Source: Streptomyces sp. NBC_00442 | GTDB lineage: Bacteria > Actinomycetota > Actinomycetes > Streptomycetales > Streptomycetaceae | DNA length: 64,000 bases | Assembly: GCF_036014195.1 (NCBI RefSeq) | Contig: NZ_CP107918.1 | Span: forward strand, 3,224,001-3,288,000 | Reading direction: 5' to 3' | Part shown: in pieces, positions 1 through 8,952 of the stretch | Layout of the letters: each line of letters starts with the position of its first letter | Position numbering within the stretch: position 1 is the first letter of the stretch | Position numbers and translations under genes: made by a program | Notes under the pieces: generated by a model | Told to the model about the DNA's origin: nothing | What the model saw: the letters and a program-made list of their open reading frames with translations, nothing else | Database searches by the model: none

Positions 1-155
1 CGGTCGCGGTAGCCGCCGAGGGCGAGGTCCTCCTCGGCGTTGGCGTCCTCGCGGAATCTGGCGGGACCCGCGCCCCAGGCGTTCAGGACGCCTCGCCGTA
101 GCCGCGCCGTTCCGAAGGGGTCGGCCCCTTCGGCCGCCATCGCCTTGACGATCAC
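1..155 (-). CDS. sacsin-like ATP-binding protein, N-terminal fragment (cut by window edge)
   Basis: Only the first 51 codons lie in the window; the gene continues off the left edge. It starts at GTG 155-153, with GGAG six bases upstream; an in-frame ATG at 140-138 is the alternative start. The peptide contains ADPFGTARLRRGVLNAWGA, then ARFREDANAEEDLALGGYRD. From memory this is the start of a large Streptomyces protein with a sacsin/Hsp90-like N-terminal ATPase fold, where the acidic EDANAEED stretch precedes the ATP-binding helices. The ATP-binding residues themselves are outside the window, so the assignment rests on N-terminal resemblance alone. It lies on the same strand as the DUF3027 gene downstream of the repeat array. 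Confidence 0.6.
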   Translation of the reverse strand, partial: MIVKAMAAEGADPFGTARLRRGVLNAWGAGPARFREDANAEEDLALGGYRD

Positions 156-800
156 GCCGTGCTCCGCTCTGTCCGGCCCCGCGTCCCGGGACTGCGGCCC
201 GAAGGTACCGCGCGGGCCTCGAAGGGTCGTCTTCAGGGTGCGGCCGCGGAGGGGTGCTCGCGCAGTTCCCCGCGCCCCTTGACCCCGCTTTCGTGTGCGG
301 ACCGTGCCCGCGTCCCGCGCAGTTCCCCGCGTCCCTCGAAGGTTCGTCTTCAGGGTGCGGGCCGTGGAGGGTTGCCCGCGCAGTTCCCCGCGCCCCTTGA
401 CCCCGCTTTCGTGTGCGGACCGTGCCCGCGTCCCGCGCAGTTCCCCGCGTCCCTCGAAGGTTCGTCTTCAGGGTGCGGGCCGTGGAGGGTTGCCCGCGCA
501 GTTCCCCGCGCCCCTAAACCCGCCTTCGTGTGCGGACCGTGCCCGCGTCCCGCGCCGTTCCCCGCGCCCCCCAAAAAAACCCCGGTTCGTGTGCGGACCG
601 TGCCCGCGTCTCGCGCAGTTCCCCGCGCCCCTAGTAGGGCACCCGGCGCCGACGGCTCGCGCCCACCGCGGCGGAGCCGCGCAATGTCACAGCCCCGCGC
701 CCCTAGTAGGGCACCCGGCGCCGACGGCTCGCGCCCACCGCGGCGGGGCCGCGCAATGTCACAGCCCCGCGCCCCTAGCTACTCGGTGCCGGGCAGCATG
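156..800. repeat. intergenic array of GC-rich repeats (family 1) plus a 72-bp tandem pair
   Basis: This stretch holds no convincing gene. The core motif CGCGCAGTTCCCCGCGCCCC, or close variants, recurs about seven times. It alternates with spacers such as TTCGTGTGCGGACCGTGCCC. A higher-order unit of about 120 bp is present almost twice between 311 and 549. From about 632 to 775 a different 72-bp unit (starting CTAGTAGGGCACCCGGCGCC) is repeated twice with one or two changes. The same core recurs near 7.5, 11.7, 17.4, 27.4 and 34.9 kb, so it is a dispersed intergenic family, probably REP-like; function unknown. Confidence 0.8.
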
Positions 801-819
801 GACACCCTCAGCCCGTCCG

Positions 820-985
820 GCAATTGAGGACGAGCGCCCTTCAGGCGCGAACGGGGGTCTGGGGGCGGAGCCCCCAGGGAGCCGCACCCCTCAAGTAGCC
901 GCACGGGATGGGGGTCCCCCCTGCTCATTAAGAGCTTGGGGGAGGGCGGGAAAACGCGTCGGGGTCCGGGGCGGAGCCCCAGGGG
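820..985. repeat. dispersed intergenic element (family 2), copy A
   Basis: This GC-rich element is built from short inverted repeats: GGGGGCGGAGCCCCC, GGGGGTCCCCCC, and a hairpin with arms CCCCCTGCTC and GAGCTTGGGGG. The whole stretch appears base-for-base identical to 17730-17892. Shorter relatives occur at about 11535-11630 and 27515-27620. The hairpins could stop transcription or be REP-like structures. It lies downstream of the DUF3027 gene. Confidence 0.75.
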
Positions 986-1023
986 GCTGGGGCGGGGCAA
1001 CCCCGGGCGACGAGTGGCCCCAG

Positions 1024-1941
1024 TTACGAGTGGCCCAGATCCTCCGTCGCGTCCGGCGCATCCGGCACGGACCCGCCCCGCACGGGCCGAAGGACCAGCG
1101 GATCCGGCACCACCGTGTCGAGCACCGTAGGAGCCGGCCGCGGCGGCTTCGGCATGACCGCCGCCTCGGAGTGCCCCCCACAGCCGTAGTCGAACGCCAC
1201 GACACGCCCGTCCGCAGGACCGAATTCGTTGGCGCAGATCCCGAACGCCTGGGACAGCGATCCCGCGATCGGGACGAGGAACGCGCAGGACACGCAGGAG
1301 GCCGGCGCCGCCTGAGCCATCGCGGTCTTGCCGCCGAAGGACTCCTCCCACCGGTCGGCCGCGGCGTGCAGCCCGTACCGCGAGAGGACCCGCGCCCGGC
1401 GCATGCCGAGCTCGTCGGCGACGGACGCGATGGAGCCGCGCGCGGTGCCGGCGGGCACGGCGTCGGACCGGTCGGCCAGCTCGGCGTCCTCCGCGTCGAC
1501 CCGCTCGGCCAGCTCCTCGGACACCACCGAGTTCGGCGGCGGCGCGTCCTCACCGGTGTAGCCGGGTTCGAGGCGCAGGTCGTCGGCCTCGGTGGGCAGC
1601 AGGTCGCCGGGGCCCATGTCACCGGGGCGCAGCCGCTCGCTCCAGGGCACCCACTCGGGGGCCTGGAGGGCGTCGGGTCCGGGCAGCAGCACCGTCTCGT
1701 CGAGGGTGACCAGCTTGGCGCGGGAGGCACGGGCGACGGTCACCGCCCAGCGCCAGCCGCGGTAGCCGAACTCCTTGCATTCGAAGAAGTGCGTGACGAC
1801 CCGGTCGCCCTCCGACACCAGGGCCACATGCTCGCCGACCACACCGGGCGCGGCGGCTTCCTCCGCCGCCCCGCGGGCTAGATCGACCGCCTCGGCGCAC
1901 AGGCGGTCAGGGGTACGGCTTCGCGTCGTCGCAGCACTCAC
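1024..1941 (-). CDS. DUF3027 domain-containing protein
   Basis: A 305-residue protein of an actinobacterial family of unknown function. The start at GTG 1941 follows AGGAGAG at a rather long spacing; a longer reading to 2034 is Arg/Pro-rich and looks non-coding. The N-terminal half carries the conserved ECKEFGYRGWRWAVTVARA and the acidic TLDETVLLPGPDAL. The C-terminal half has a Cys cluster (SCVSCAF, then GICANEF and DYGCGGHSEA) that may bind metal. It lies upstream of the repeat array and diverges from the MFS gene at 2281. Nothing in the neighbourhood assigns a role, and no signal peptide or membrane segment is visible. Confidence 0.85.
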   Translation of the reverse strand: MSAATTRSRTPDRLCAEAVDLARGAAEEAAAPGVVGEHVALVSEGDRVVTHFFECKEFGYRGWRWAVTVARASRAKLVTLDETVLLPGPDALQAPEWVPWSERLRPGDMGPGDLLPTEADDLRLEPGYTGEDAPPPNSVVSEELAERVDAEDAELADRSDAVPAGTARGSIASVADELGMRRARVLSRYGLHAAADRWEESFGGKTAMAQAAPASCVSCAFLVPIAGSLSQAFGICANEFGPADGRVVAFDYGCGGHSEAAVMPKPPRPAPTVLDTVVPDPLVLRPVRGGSVPDAPDATEDLGHS

Positions 1942-2280
1942 AGGTCTCGCTTCTCTCCTACGCCGTCTCACGGGTGCGCCGGGGAGCCGAATGCGTACGG
2001 GTGGCGGGCGGAGCGGACCAGGGGGCCGCGTCAACGTCCGCGCCCCGGGCTATCAACTGCCCAGCGGCTGTCCAGTTTCACTGACCAAGGGGGTCCCCCC
2101 TGCTCCGTATGAGCCTGGAGGCGCACCTTCTGCAACCCATTCTGCGGGATCACGGAGAGGCGCGCGGCCTTGGGCAGCCGCGGGCGGCGCGCCTGTCACG
2201 CTACCCCCTTCGGGGCCCCCGGCCCACCTGCACGTCCGAATCCTGGTTCGGGTCGGACGGGGTTGGGGCACTATGGCGGG

Positions 2281-3636
2281 GTGACAACCGCGAGGTCGTC
2301 GGGGTCTTGGGACGGGTCGGGCCGCCTCCGCAGGGCGGTGCGGGCGGTCGGTCACGCCCTGCGCCTCCCCTTTTCGGGCACGGCGCGTTCGATCAGAAAA
2401 GCCACCCATGCGCACGGCGCCGGTGAGTCGGGGCTCGGCAAACTGATCGAGCTGCACGCGGTGAACGGCGCCGGTGACGTCCTGATCACCGTGGCGCTCG
2501 CCTCGACCGTCTTCTTCTCCGTGCCGACCGATCAGGCCCGCGGCCGTGTCGCTCTCTATCTCGCGATCACGATGGCGCCGTTCACCCTTCTGGCGCCCGT
2601 GATCGGCCCGCTGCTCGACCGGATGCCGCACGGCCGGCGCGCCGCGATGGCCGGGGCGATGCTGGCCCGCGCCGTGCTGGCCCTCACGATGTCCGGCGCG
2701 GTCGCCACCGGCGGCCTTGAGCTCTACCCCGCCGCGCTGGGCGTGCTGGTCGCCTCCAAGGCGTACGGCGTGGTGCGCAGCGCCGTGGTGCCGCGGCTGC
2801 TGCCACCGCGCTTCTCCCTGGTGAAGGCGAATTCGCGGGTCACCCTCGCCGGTCTCCTCGCCACCGGCGCCGCCGCCCCGATCGGCGCGGGGCTCTCGCG
2901 CATCGGACCGGCGTGGCCGCTCTATGCGGCGTGCTGTGTCTTCGCCGGGGGCACGTTCCTCGCCTTCACGCTGCCCCACAAGGTCGACTCGGCGAAGGGC
3001 GAGACCAAGGCGCGGCTGCTGGACCGCGAAGGCCGCAGGCCCAGCCTGCGGACGGTCGGCGTGTCCGTGCAGAACGGTCTGTACGCCAACGCCGCGCTCC
3101 GCGCCCTGTCCGGGTTCCTCATCTTCTTCCTGGCGTTCCTGCTGCGCGAACACCCGCTGGCCGGGCAGAGCGCCGCGGTCTCGCTCGGCATCGTGGGCGT
3201 CTCGGCGGGCGTCGGCAACGCGCTGGGCACCGCGGTCGGCTCGCTGCTCAAGGCGCGCGGGCCCGAGGTCCTGATCGTGACGATGCTGGCCATCGCGCTG
3301 GGCGCCGCGGTCCTGGCCGCGGCCCTCTTCAGCGGGGTGATGGTGGCGGTGCTCGGCGCGACGGCCGGGTTCACGCAGGCGCTGGCCAAGCTGGGCCTGG
3401 ACGCGATGATCCAGCGCGACGTGCCGGAGGAGGTCCGTACGTCCGCGTTCGCCCGCTCGGAGACGCTGCTCCAAATGGCGTGGGTGCTCGGCGGGGCGAT
3501 CGGCATCGCGCTGCCGCTCAACGGAATCCTCGGCATGTCGGTGGCGGCGGCGCTGCTGGCGCTGGGCGCCGTCATTTCGGTGCGGGGCCTGCTGGGCGCC
3601 GCGCGCCGCGGCGCACCCCGCCCGCGGGTCGCCTGA
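2281..3636 (+). CDS. MFS transporter
   Basis: A 451-residue polytopic membrane protein of the major facilitator superfamily. About 12 hydrophobic segments begin near residue 60, after a basic cytoplasmic N-terminus. The loop PLLDRMPHGRRAAMAGAML matches the cytoplasmic 2-3 loop of MFS exporters. A long polar loop (DSAKGETKARLLDREGRR) separates the two halves. GTG 2281 is preferred because CACTAT at 2269-2274 lies six bases before it, a leaderless-promoter arrangement; the in-frame upstream extension is Pro/Arg-rich and unlike protein. The substrate cannot be read. It diverges from the DUF3027 gene. Confidence 0.85.
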   Translation: MTTARSSGSWDGSGRLRRAVRAVGHALRLPFSGTARSIRKATHAHGAGESGLGKLIELHAVNGAGDVLITVALASTVFFSVPTDQARGRVALYLAITMAPFTLLAPVIGPLLDRMPHGRRAAMAGAMLARAVLALTMSGAVATGGLELYPAALGVLVASKAYGVVRSAVVPRLLPPRFSLVKANSRVTLAGLLATGAAAPIGAGLSRIGPAWPLYAACCVFAGGTFLAFTLPHKVDSAKGETKARLLDREGRRPSLRTVGVSVQNGLYANAALRALSGFLIFFLAFLLREHPLAGQSAAVSLGIVGVSAGVGNALGTAVGSLLKARGPEVLIVTMLAIALGAAVLAAALFSGVMVAVLGATAGFTQALAKLGLDAMIQRDVPEEVRTSAFARSETLLQMAWVLGGAIGIALPLNGILGMSVAAALLALGAVISVRGLLGAARRGAPRPRVA

Positions 3637-3742
3637 CCCACCGGGCCCGGGTGCCCGGACGCCACGCGCTCCGGGTCGACACCGGCGCGGCACGCCACAC
3701 CCCCGCGCGGCGTGGCCGGGGGCGACCGATAGCCTTCGCTCC

Positions 3743-4261
3743 ATGACCGTTGCCCCGCGGCGGAGCCGCACCATGTCACTTCATTCCGGTAGGACCCGCC
3801 GGGCCGGCGTCGCATTCGCCGCCGCCTCCGCCGGACTCCTCGTCCTCTCCGCCTGCGACAAGCCGACGCCTCTCGCGACCGTGACGGTCGGTACGAACTC
3901 CGTCAGCACCGAGGCGTCCTGCCGCGGCGACGGCAAGCCGCTCGCCGACGACAAGCTCACGAGCTGCCTCAGCGGCGTCAAGGATGCCAAGACGATCGAC
4001 TACGCGCCCGGCTCGACCCTGCGCCTCGGCGTGGACCCGAAGGTCGTCGAGAACGGCAGCAAGTGGATCGCTCTGCTCGACGGCAGCCCGATCACCGAGG
4101 CCTCCGCGCAGACCTACCGGAGCTTCCCCAACGCCGACGTCTTCTCGACCGGCGGGCAGGGCGTCGCGCCGAAGGAGAAGAAGGTCAGCATCCTTCAGGT
4201 CAACAAGGACAACAAGCCCGAGTCGGTCTGGAGCTTCACGCTCAAGCGCACGGGCTCCTGA
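3743..4261 (+). CDS. DUF2771 family lipoprotein
   Basis: A 172-residue predicted lipoprotein. A basic N-terminus is followed by a hydrophobic stretch ending in the lipobox LLVLSAC, so the mature chain should begin at the Cys near residue 38 and be anchored outside the membrane. The mature part starts CDKPTPLATVTVGTNSV and has a second conserved Cys pair (ASCRGDG, LTSCLSG). TAGCCT at 3730-3735, seven bases before ATG 3743, supports a leaderless start. ATG 3773, behind GGAG, is an equally acceptable start and gives a shorter signal peptide. It is followed within 18 bases by mqnB on the same strand. Function unknown. Confidence 0.85.
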   Translation: MTVAPRRSRTMSLHSGRTRRAGVAFAAASAGLLVLSACDKPTPLATVTVGTNSVSTEASCRGDGKPLADDKLTSCLSGVKDAKTIDYAPGSTLRLGVDPKVVENGSKWIALLDGSPITEASAQTYRSFPNADVFSTGGQGVAPKEKKVSILQVNKDNKPESVWSFTLKRTGS

Positions 4262-4278
4262 CGCGTGGGTCCCGCCTG

Positions 4279-5025
4279 ATGCGCATCCTGGTCGTGACGG
4301 CGGTGGCGGCGGAGGCCGACTCCGTCGCCGCCGGTCTCGCGCTGGCCGGGTACGCGCGCCTCGGTGAGGAGCGCGTCCGGAGCACCCTGTTCCAAGGGCC
4401 CGGGGACGCTCCGGCGCCGCTGGCCCGGTACGGCCGCGCGGGGCACGAGATCCATGTCTATCCGGCGGGCGTCGGCCCCGCCGCGGCCGCCGCGGGCACC
4501 TCCCTCGCCCTGGGCCGCGGCCCCGGCTACGACCTGGTGGTCTCGGCCGGCATCGGCGGCGGCTTCCCCGGCGTCGCGCCGCTCGGCTCGCTCGTCGTGT
4601 CCTCGCTCATCGTCGCCGCCGACCTGGGCGCCGGTTCCCCCGAGGGCTTCATCCCCGTCACCGAGCTCGGCTTCGGCCGCGACGAGGTGCACGTGCTCGG
4701 CTCGCTCGGCCGCCATGCCGTGCGCGCCCTCGGCGCCGCGTGCGGGACCATCCTCACCGTCACCACCGCCACCGGCACCGCCGAGCGCGCCGCCGAACTC
4801 CTGGCCCGCCACCCGCGCGCCCTCGCCGAGGCGATGGAGGGTTTCGGCGTCGCCGAGGCCGCCGACCAGTACGGCCTTCCGGCCTTCGAAATCCGCGCGA
4901 TCTCCAATGAGGTCGGCCCGCGCGACCGTTCGGCCTGGCGGATCGGCGACGCGCTCGCCGCCCTCACCGAGGCCTTCGGGAAGCTGCCACCCCTATGGGA
5001 GAGTTGGACGACACGTGAGCACTGA
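4279..5025 (+). CDS. mqnB: futalosine hydrolase
   Basis: A 248-residue nucleosidase that releases hypoxanthine from futalosine to give dehypoxanthine futalosine in the futalosine route to menaquinone. The N-terminus RILVVTAVAAEADSV and the glycine-rich VSAGIGGGFPG belong to the purine nucleoside phosphorylase/MTA nucleosidase fold. The C-terminal EAMEGFGVAEAADQYG and FEIRAISNEVGPRDR give the substrate Glu and the Arg/Asp motif of this family. ATG 4279 has no strong ribosome-binding site and lies 18 bases after the lipoprotein gene. The 3' end overlaps mqnD by 11 bases, so the two are probably translationally coupled. The pairing with mqnD makes this call firm. Confidence 0.95.
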   Translation: MRILVVTAVAAEADSVAAGLALAGYARLGEERVRSTLFQGPGDAPAPLARYGRAGHEIHVYPAGVGPAAAAAGTSLALGRGPGYDLVVSAGIGGGFPGVAPLGSLVVSSLIVAADLGAGSPEGFIPVTELGFGRDEVHVLGSLGRHAVRALGAACGTILTVTTATGTAERAAELLARHPRALAEAMEGFGVAEAADQYGLPAFEIRAISNEVGPRDRSAWRIGDALAALTEAFGKLPPLWESWTTREH

Positions 5026-5866
5026 ACCGGCGCTGAAGATCGCCTTCTCCCCCTGCCCGAACGACACCTTCGTCTTCGACGCGTGGGCGCACGGCCGGGT
5101 GCCGGGCGCGCCCGCCCTCGACGTCACGTTCGCGGACATCGACATCACCAACGGCATGGCCGAGCGCGGCGAGTTCGACGTGCTCAAGGTGTCGTACGCG
5201 GTGCTGCCGTGGGTCCTCGACGAGTACGCGCTGCTGCCGTGCGGCGGCGCGCTCGGCCGGGGCTGCGGCCCGCTGGTCCTGACCCGGGACGCGGGAGCGG
5301 AACTCACCGGCAGGACGATCGCCGTGCCGAGCGAGAAGTCGACGGCCTATCTGCTGTTCCGGCTGTGGGCCGCGGACGTCGTGCCGGGCGGGGTCGGCGA
5401 CGTCGTCGTCATGCCGTTCCACGAGATCATGCCCGCGGTGCGCGACGGCAAGGTCGACGCCGGGCTCGTCATCCACGAGGCCCGCTTCACCTACCAGGAC
5501 TACGGCCTGCACTGCCTCGCCGACATGGGACAGCACTGGGAGGCGACGACCGGGCTTCCCATCCCGCTCGGCGCGATCATCGCCAAGCGCTCGCTGGGCG
5601 CGGACACACTGCGGCTGCTCGCCGACTCCGCCCGCGCCTCCGTACGGCTCGCCTGGGACGACCCCGAGGCGTCCCGGCCCTACGTGCGCGAGCACGCCCA
5701 GGAGATGGACCCGACCGTGGCCGACCGCCATATCGGGCTCTACGTCAACGAGTTCACCGCCGACCTCGGCGAGGACGGCTACGCCGCGGTGCGCGGGCTG
5801 CTGACCCGCGCCGCGGCCGAGGGACTCGTCCCCGCGCTGGGCCGCGACGCGCTGTCGTTCGACTGA
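5015..5866 (+). CDS. mqnD: 1,4-dihydroxy-6-naphthoate synthase
   Basis: A 283-residue enzyme that converts cyclic dehypoxanthine futalosine to 1,4-dihydroxy-6-naphthoate, the last committed ring-forming step of the futalosine pathway. The hallmark SPCPNDTFVFDAWAHG is at residues 11-26; DIDITNGMAERGEFDVLKVS and the later LVIHEARFTYQDYG fit the periplasmic-binding-protein-like MqnA/MqnD fold. GTG 5015 overlaps the end of mqnB, with GGGAGAG about ten bases upstream. It is convergent with the cold-shock gene at 5883, only 16 bases away. Other mqn genes are not in this window. Confidence 0.95.
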   Translation: MSTEPALKIAFSPCPNDTFVFDAWAHGRVPGAPALDVTFADIDITNGMAERGEFDVLKVSYAVLPWVLDEYALLPCGGALGRGCGPLVLTRDAGAELTGRTIAVPSEKSTAYLLFRLWAADVVPGGVGDVVVMPFHEIMPAVRDGKVDAGLVIHEARFTYQDYGLHCLADMGQHWEATTGLPIPLGAIIAKRSLGADTLRLLADSARASVRLAWDDPEASRPYVREHAQEMDPTVADRHIGLYVNEFTADLGEDGYAAVRGLLTRAAAEGLVPALGRDALSFD

Positions 5867-5882
5867 ACCGGGCCGTACGGGG

Positions 5883-6266
5883 TCAGACGTCCAACTGGTC
5901 GGCGACCGCGCGCAGCAGGCCGCCGATCTTCTTGCCGGCCGCCTTGTCGGGGTAGCGGCCCTTCTCCAGCATCGGCGTGATGTTTTCGAGCAGGGTGGTC
6001 AAGTCCTGGACGATGGAGGCCAGTTCGTCGGGCTTGCGGCGCTGGGCCGCGGCCACCGAGGGGGCCGGGTCGAGGACCGTGACGGAGAGGGCCTGGTCGC
6101 CGCGCTGCCCGGCGACGACGCCGAACTCGACGCGCTGTCCGGGCTTGAGCGCCTCGACCCCGGCGGGGAGCACGGAGGAGTGGACGAAGACGTCGCCGCC
6201 GTCGTCCCGGGAGAGAAAGCCGAAGCCCTTCTCGCTGTTGAACCACTTGACCTTGCCGGTAGGCAC
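5883..6266 (-). CDS. cold-shock domain protein with C-terminal extension
   Basis: A 127-residue protein. Residues 1-66 form a cold-shock OB fold with both RNP motifs (GKVKWFNSEKGFGFLSRD and DVFVHSSVL), so it should bind single-stranded RNA or DNA. Beyond it lies a charged helical tail of about 60 residues (DLTTLLENITPMLEKGRYPD) absent from the 67-residue Csp proteins at 36548 and 57516 in this window. Such long Csp proteins are common in actinobacteria; their role is not well defined. ATG 6266 is the natural start because the CSD begins at once. Confidence 0.93.
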   Translation of the reverse strand: MPTGKVKWFNSEKGFGFLSRDDGGDVFVHSSVLPAGVEALKPGQRVEFGVVAGQRGDQALSVTVLDPAPSVAAAQRRKPDELASIVQDLTTLLENITPMLEKGRYPDKAAGKKIGGLLRAVADQLDV

Positions 6267-6444
6267 GTCTGTCCTCGTCCTCGTACTCGTCGTTGGGTGC
6301 GGGGCGCCGAAAAACCGAAGAAACGGCTCTGGATAGCACAGCAGCGGGCCGTTGGCCGACCCGCCGACACCCAGGCTAATCGCCCGGGGGCTGCTGACAA
6401 GACGTCCCGGCCTGTCCTTACGTGCTGGGAACTACCCTGGCGGG

Positions 6445-6699
6445 GTGAGTACCGAAACCCAGGCCAAGACCGACCGCTCCGCCCTCACCACCGGTGATCG
6501 GCTGGTTCGCGTCGGCGCCGTCGTCTTCTTCGTCGGCGCGCTCGCCACGCTCGTCACGGTGGCCCCGCTGTTCCTGCACACCAGCCCGTTCCCGTCCATC
6601 GCCTACCTGATCTGCATGCTGATGGGCGTCGGCTTCCTGATCGCGGGGGCGGGCGTGCTCCTGACCATCGCGGAGCAGCGCCGCCGGGCCCGCGCCTGA
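6445..6699 (+). CDS. small two-TM membrane protein
   Basis: An 84-residue protein with two hydrophobic segments, about residues 25-45 (VRVGAVVFFVGALATLVTVA) and 55-75, and a basic C-terminus (EQRRRARA), so both ends are probably cytoplasmic. TACCCT at 6433-6438 followed by six bases and GTG 6445 is a textbook leaderless arrangement and fixes the start. It diverges from the cold-shock gene. I do not recognise a named family; conserved short membrane proteins of this shape are frequent in Streptomyces. Confidence 0.75.
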   Translation: MSTETQAKTDRSALTTGDRLVRVGAVVFFVGALATLVTVAPLFLHTSPFPSIAYLICMLMGVGFLIAGAGVLLTIAEQRRRARA

Positions 6700-6778
6700 A
6701 CGACGCGTTCCGCCTCCCCGGGGCGCCGATCCGCCCCCCACAGCGGCCAGGACCGTACGAAAGTGCGAGGCCGGGCTG

Positions 6779-7402
6779 TCAAGCACGTTCGGCGGCGTAA
6801 CCCTTCAACCAGGCCGGAAATGACGTCAGATCGTCGAGGACGACGTCCGCCCCGGCCGCGCGCAGCTCGTCCGCGCCGATCGGACCGGTCGGCACGGCCA
6901 CGGACAGGGCGCCCGCGGCGTGCGCGCCCAGCACATCGCCGAGGTGGTCGCCGACGTACACCGCCGCCCCGTGCTCGCGCAGCGCTATCGCCTTCGCCTC
7001 CGCCCACAGGCCGCCCACGACCTCGTCCGGCTCGATGCCCAGGTGGTCGAGGTGCAGCCCGGCCTGCGGCGCGTTCTTGGCGGTGACGACGACGGCCCGG
7101 CCGCCGAGCTCCTGGACCGCGCGCACCGCGTCGGCGGCGCCGGGCAGCGCGGGCGTCGGCAGGATGGCGCGTGTGGGGTAGATCTCACGGTAGGCGCGGA
7201 CCATCTCCGCGATGAGCTCCTCGGGGAACCAGTGCCGCAGCTCCCAGTCGAGCGGCGGCCCCAGCCGGCTCACGGCCTGGTCGGCGTCGATGTACGTCCC
7301 GGTCGCGGCGGAGAGCTCCTGGTAGACGGCGCGGATGCCGGGCCGGGAGTCGATGAGGGTCATGTCGAGGTCGAAGCCGACCGTGAGCGCGTCCTGGGGC
7401 AT
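6779..7402 (-). CDS. HAD-superfamily phosphatase (phosphoglycolate phosphatase-like)
   Basis: A 207-residue haloacid dehalogenase-type hydrolase. Motif I DLDMTLIDSR (nucleophile Asp near residue 11) lies at the N-terminus. Motif II is VVVTAKNA, the motif III Lys lies in AEAKAIALREHG, and motif IV is VGDHLGDVLGA. The helical cap between motifs I and II (residues about 20-90) makes it a C1-cap enzyme related to Gph/PGPase; the substrate cannot be deduced. ATG 7402 is preceded by CACAAT and six bases, suggesting a leaderless mRNA. Any upstream extension would run into intergenic repeats. Confidence 0.88.
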   Translation of the reverse strand: MPQDALTVGFDLDMTLIDSRPGIRAVYQELSAATGTYIDADQAVSRLGPPLDWELRHWFPEELIAEMVRAYREIYPTRAILPTPALPGAADAVRAVQELGGRAVVVTAKNAPQAGLHLDHLGIEPDEVVGGLWAEAKAIALREHGAAVYVGDHLGDVLGAHAAGALSVAVPTGPIGADELRAAGADVVLDDLTSFPAWLKGYAAERA

Positions 7403-7479
7403 GCGGCCATTGTGCCCAGACGGGCACGCCCCCCTTACCTCCGAGCAACCGTCCACCGGGCCCGCGGACGGAAGCGGGT

Positions 7480-7615
7480 TCCAGGGGCGCGGGGAACCGC
7501 GCGAGCGGCCACGCACGGTCCGCACCCGAAGACGAACCGGGGCCTGAGGGGCGCGAGGAACCGCGCGAGCGGCCACGCACGGTCCGCACCCGAAGCGCAG
7601 GCCCCCGGAGGGTTG
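7480..7615. repeat. intergenic family-1 repeat, two copies
   Basis: Two copies of the unit GGGGCGCGGGGAACCGCGCG followed by AGCGGCCACGCACGGTCCGC lie between the HAD gene and the membrane-protein gene. No gene is credible in this gap. Confidence 0.7.
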
Positions 7616-7646
7616 AGGGAAGGGGCGGGGTGGGGAAACCGCACCC

Positions 7647-8795
7647 TCAGCGACGACCCCGCTGGGACCGCCACACCACGAACCCCGCCGACCCCACCGC
7701 CGCCACCCGAATCACCCAGGGCCACACCCCCGACAGCGCATCTCCCATCTCCCCCTGCGCGATCGGATCGCCCCACCGCCCGTCCTGACGACCCCAGAGC
7801 CAGACAAGACCCCCGGCCACCGCCAGCCCCGGCACACCGAACACCGCCCACTTCGACTCCGCCGGGCTCAGCCTCCGCGACGCGTACGCGAGGAGCCAGC
7901 CCGCGCCCAGCGCCGCCCACAGGCCGAACAGGGCGCCCGCCACGAGCAGCGCGGCCGCCAGCAGGAGGAGCGGGTTCGACAGGCCGGGCCGGGCGGCGGC
8001 CCGCACCCCGGAGACACCCCGCCGCGGGCGGCGCAGACGCAACCCGCGCCGCACCGGCCCGGCCTCGACAAGGTCGGCGTCCTCCCCGAGCCCGCCGCCC
8101 CCGCCACCCCCTCCGGCCTCGCCGTCCTCCCCGGATTCCTCGCCGTCCTCCCCGTCCTCGCCCTGCTCCTCGTCGAGTTCCGCCTCGTCCCCCGGCGGCC
8201 GCAGTATCTCCGGGATCTCCACCCCGCCCACGAACCCGGGCACGACATCGCCCCCGAGCGAGCCGGACGGCCCGACCCGCCACCAGTCGGGTTCGTCGCC
8301 CTGCTTGCCGAGTTCGTCCATGCCCGCCAGATGCGGCGGCGCCGGCCACGAGGGCGCGGGCTGCCCCTCGTCGGCGGCCCGCTGACGTGACCGCGACCGT
8401 GGGCCCGGACGCGGGCGCGGCACGCGTTTGCCGCGCCCGGGGAACAGCCGGTCCCGCTGAGCCGGCACCGCACCGTCCGCCGACGCGCCGTCCGGCGCAG
8501 GCCCGTACGAACCGCCGGACCCCGAGGGCGACGCGGAACCGAAACCGAAACCGGAACCGGATCCCGCCCCGGCCGCGGCCCGCTCCACGACCTCCTCCGG
8601 CGACCCGAACCGCCCGAGCACGCGCCGCACCGTGGCCGGCGTCTCCGTCCCGTACTTCGCCCGCTGCTTGTCGATCTCGTCGCGCAGCGACGACACCAGG
8701 CGCATCCGGTCCCCGGAGGGCAGTTGCCGCTGCTGAGCCAGGTCGCCGACCCGGCTCAGGTAGTCGTAGACCAGCTGGTCGCTCTCGATCCCCAC
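7647..8795 (-). CDS. HAAS-domain membrane protein
   Basis: A 382-residue protein. Residues about 1-75 (DQLVYDYLSRVGDLAQQ through RFGSPEEVVERA) form a HAAS-type helical module found on bacterial membrane proteins and regulators. A long low-complexity linker follows (Gly/Ser/Pro, then an acidic EDGEDGEESGEDGEA stretch). The C-terminal third has about four hydrophobic helices (LLLLAAALLVAGALFGLWAA; VFGVPGLAVAGGLVWLW; a last one before the basic tail). GTG 8795 follows GGAGGGG, which decides the start; the longer reading is unsupported. It diverges from the helicase-associated gene at 8953. Function unknown. Confidence 0.8.
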   Translation of the reverse strand: MGIESDQLVYDYLSRVGDLAQQRQLPSGDRMRLVSSLRDEIDKQRAKYGTETPATVRRVLGRFGSPEEVVERAAAGAGSGSGFGFGSASPSGSGGSYGPAPDGASADGAVPAQRDRLFPGRGKRVPRPRPGPRSRSRQRAADEGQPAPSWPAPPHLAGMDELGKQGDEPDWWRVGPSGSLGGDVVPGFVGGVEIPEILRPPGDEAELDEEQGEDGEDGEESGEDGEAGGGGGGGGLGEDADLVEAGPVRRGLRLRRPRRGVSGVRAAARPGLSNPLLLLAAALLVAGALFGLWAALGAGWLLAYASRRLSPAESKWAVFGVPGLAVAGGLVWLWGRQDGRWGDPIAQGEMGDALSGVWPWVIRVAAVGSAGFVVWRSQRGRR

Positions 8796-8952
8796 GCGCG
8801 TTTCCCCTCCGCGAGCCCGCCCCGCGGCCACCCCGAGGGCCGCCGTCCGCCGGTCCGGTCGCGTTTCGGACACCGGCTACGGGTCCTGACGGTAGCGCGC
8901 ACGGGCTACCGTGGGGCGGATGGGGACCGGCGAGCGCAATCAGGAGGCGCAC

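Noticed and set aside
156-830. Possible coding region in the left-end repeats
   Set aside because: Open frames exist in several phases only because the repeats lack stop codons. All encode Pro/Arg repeats with no start signal.
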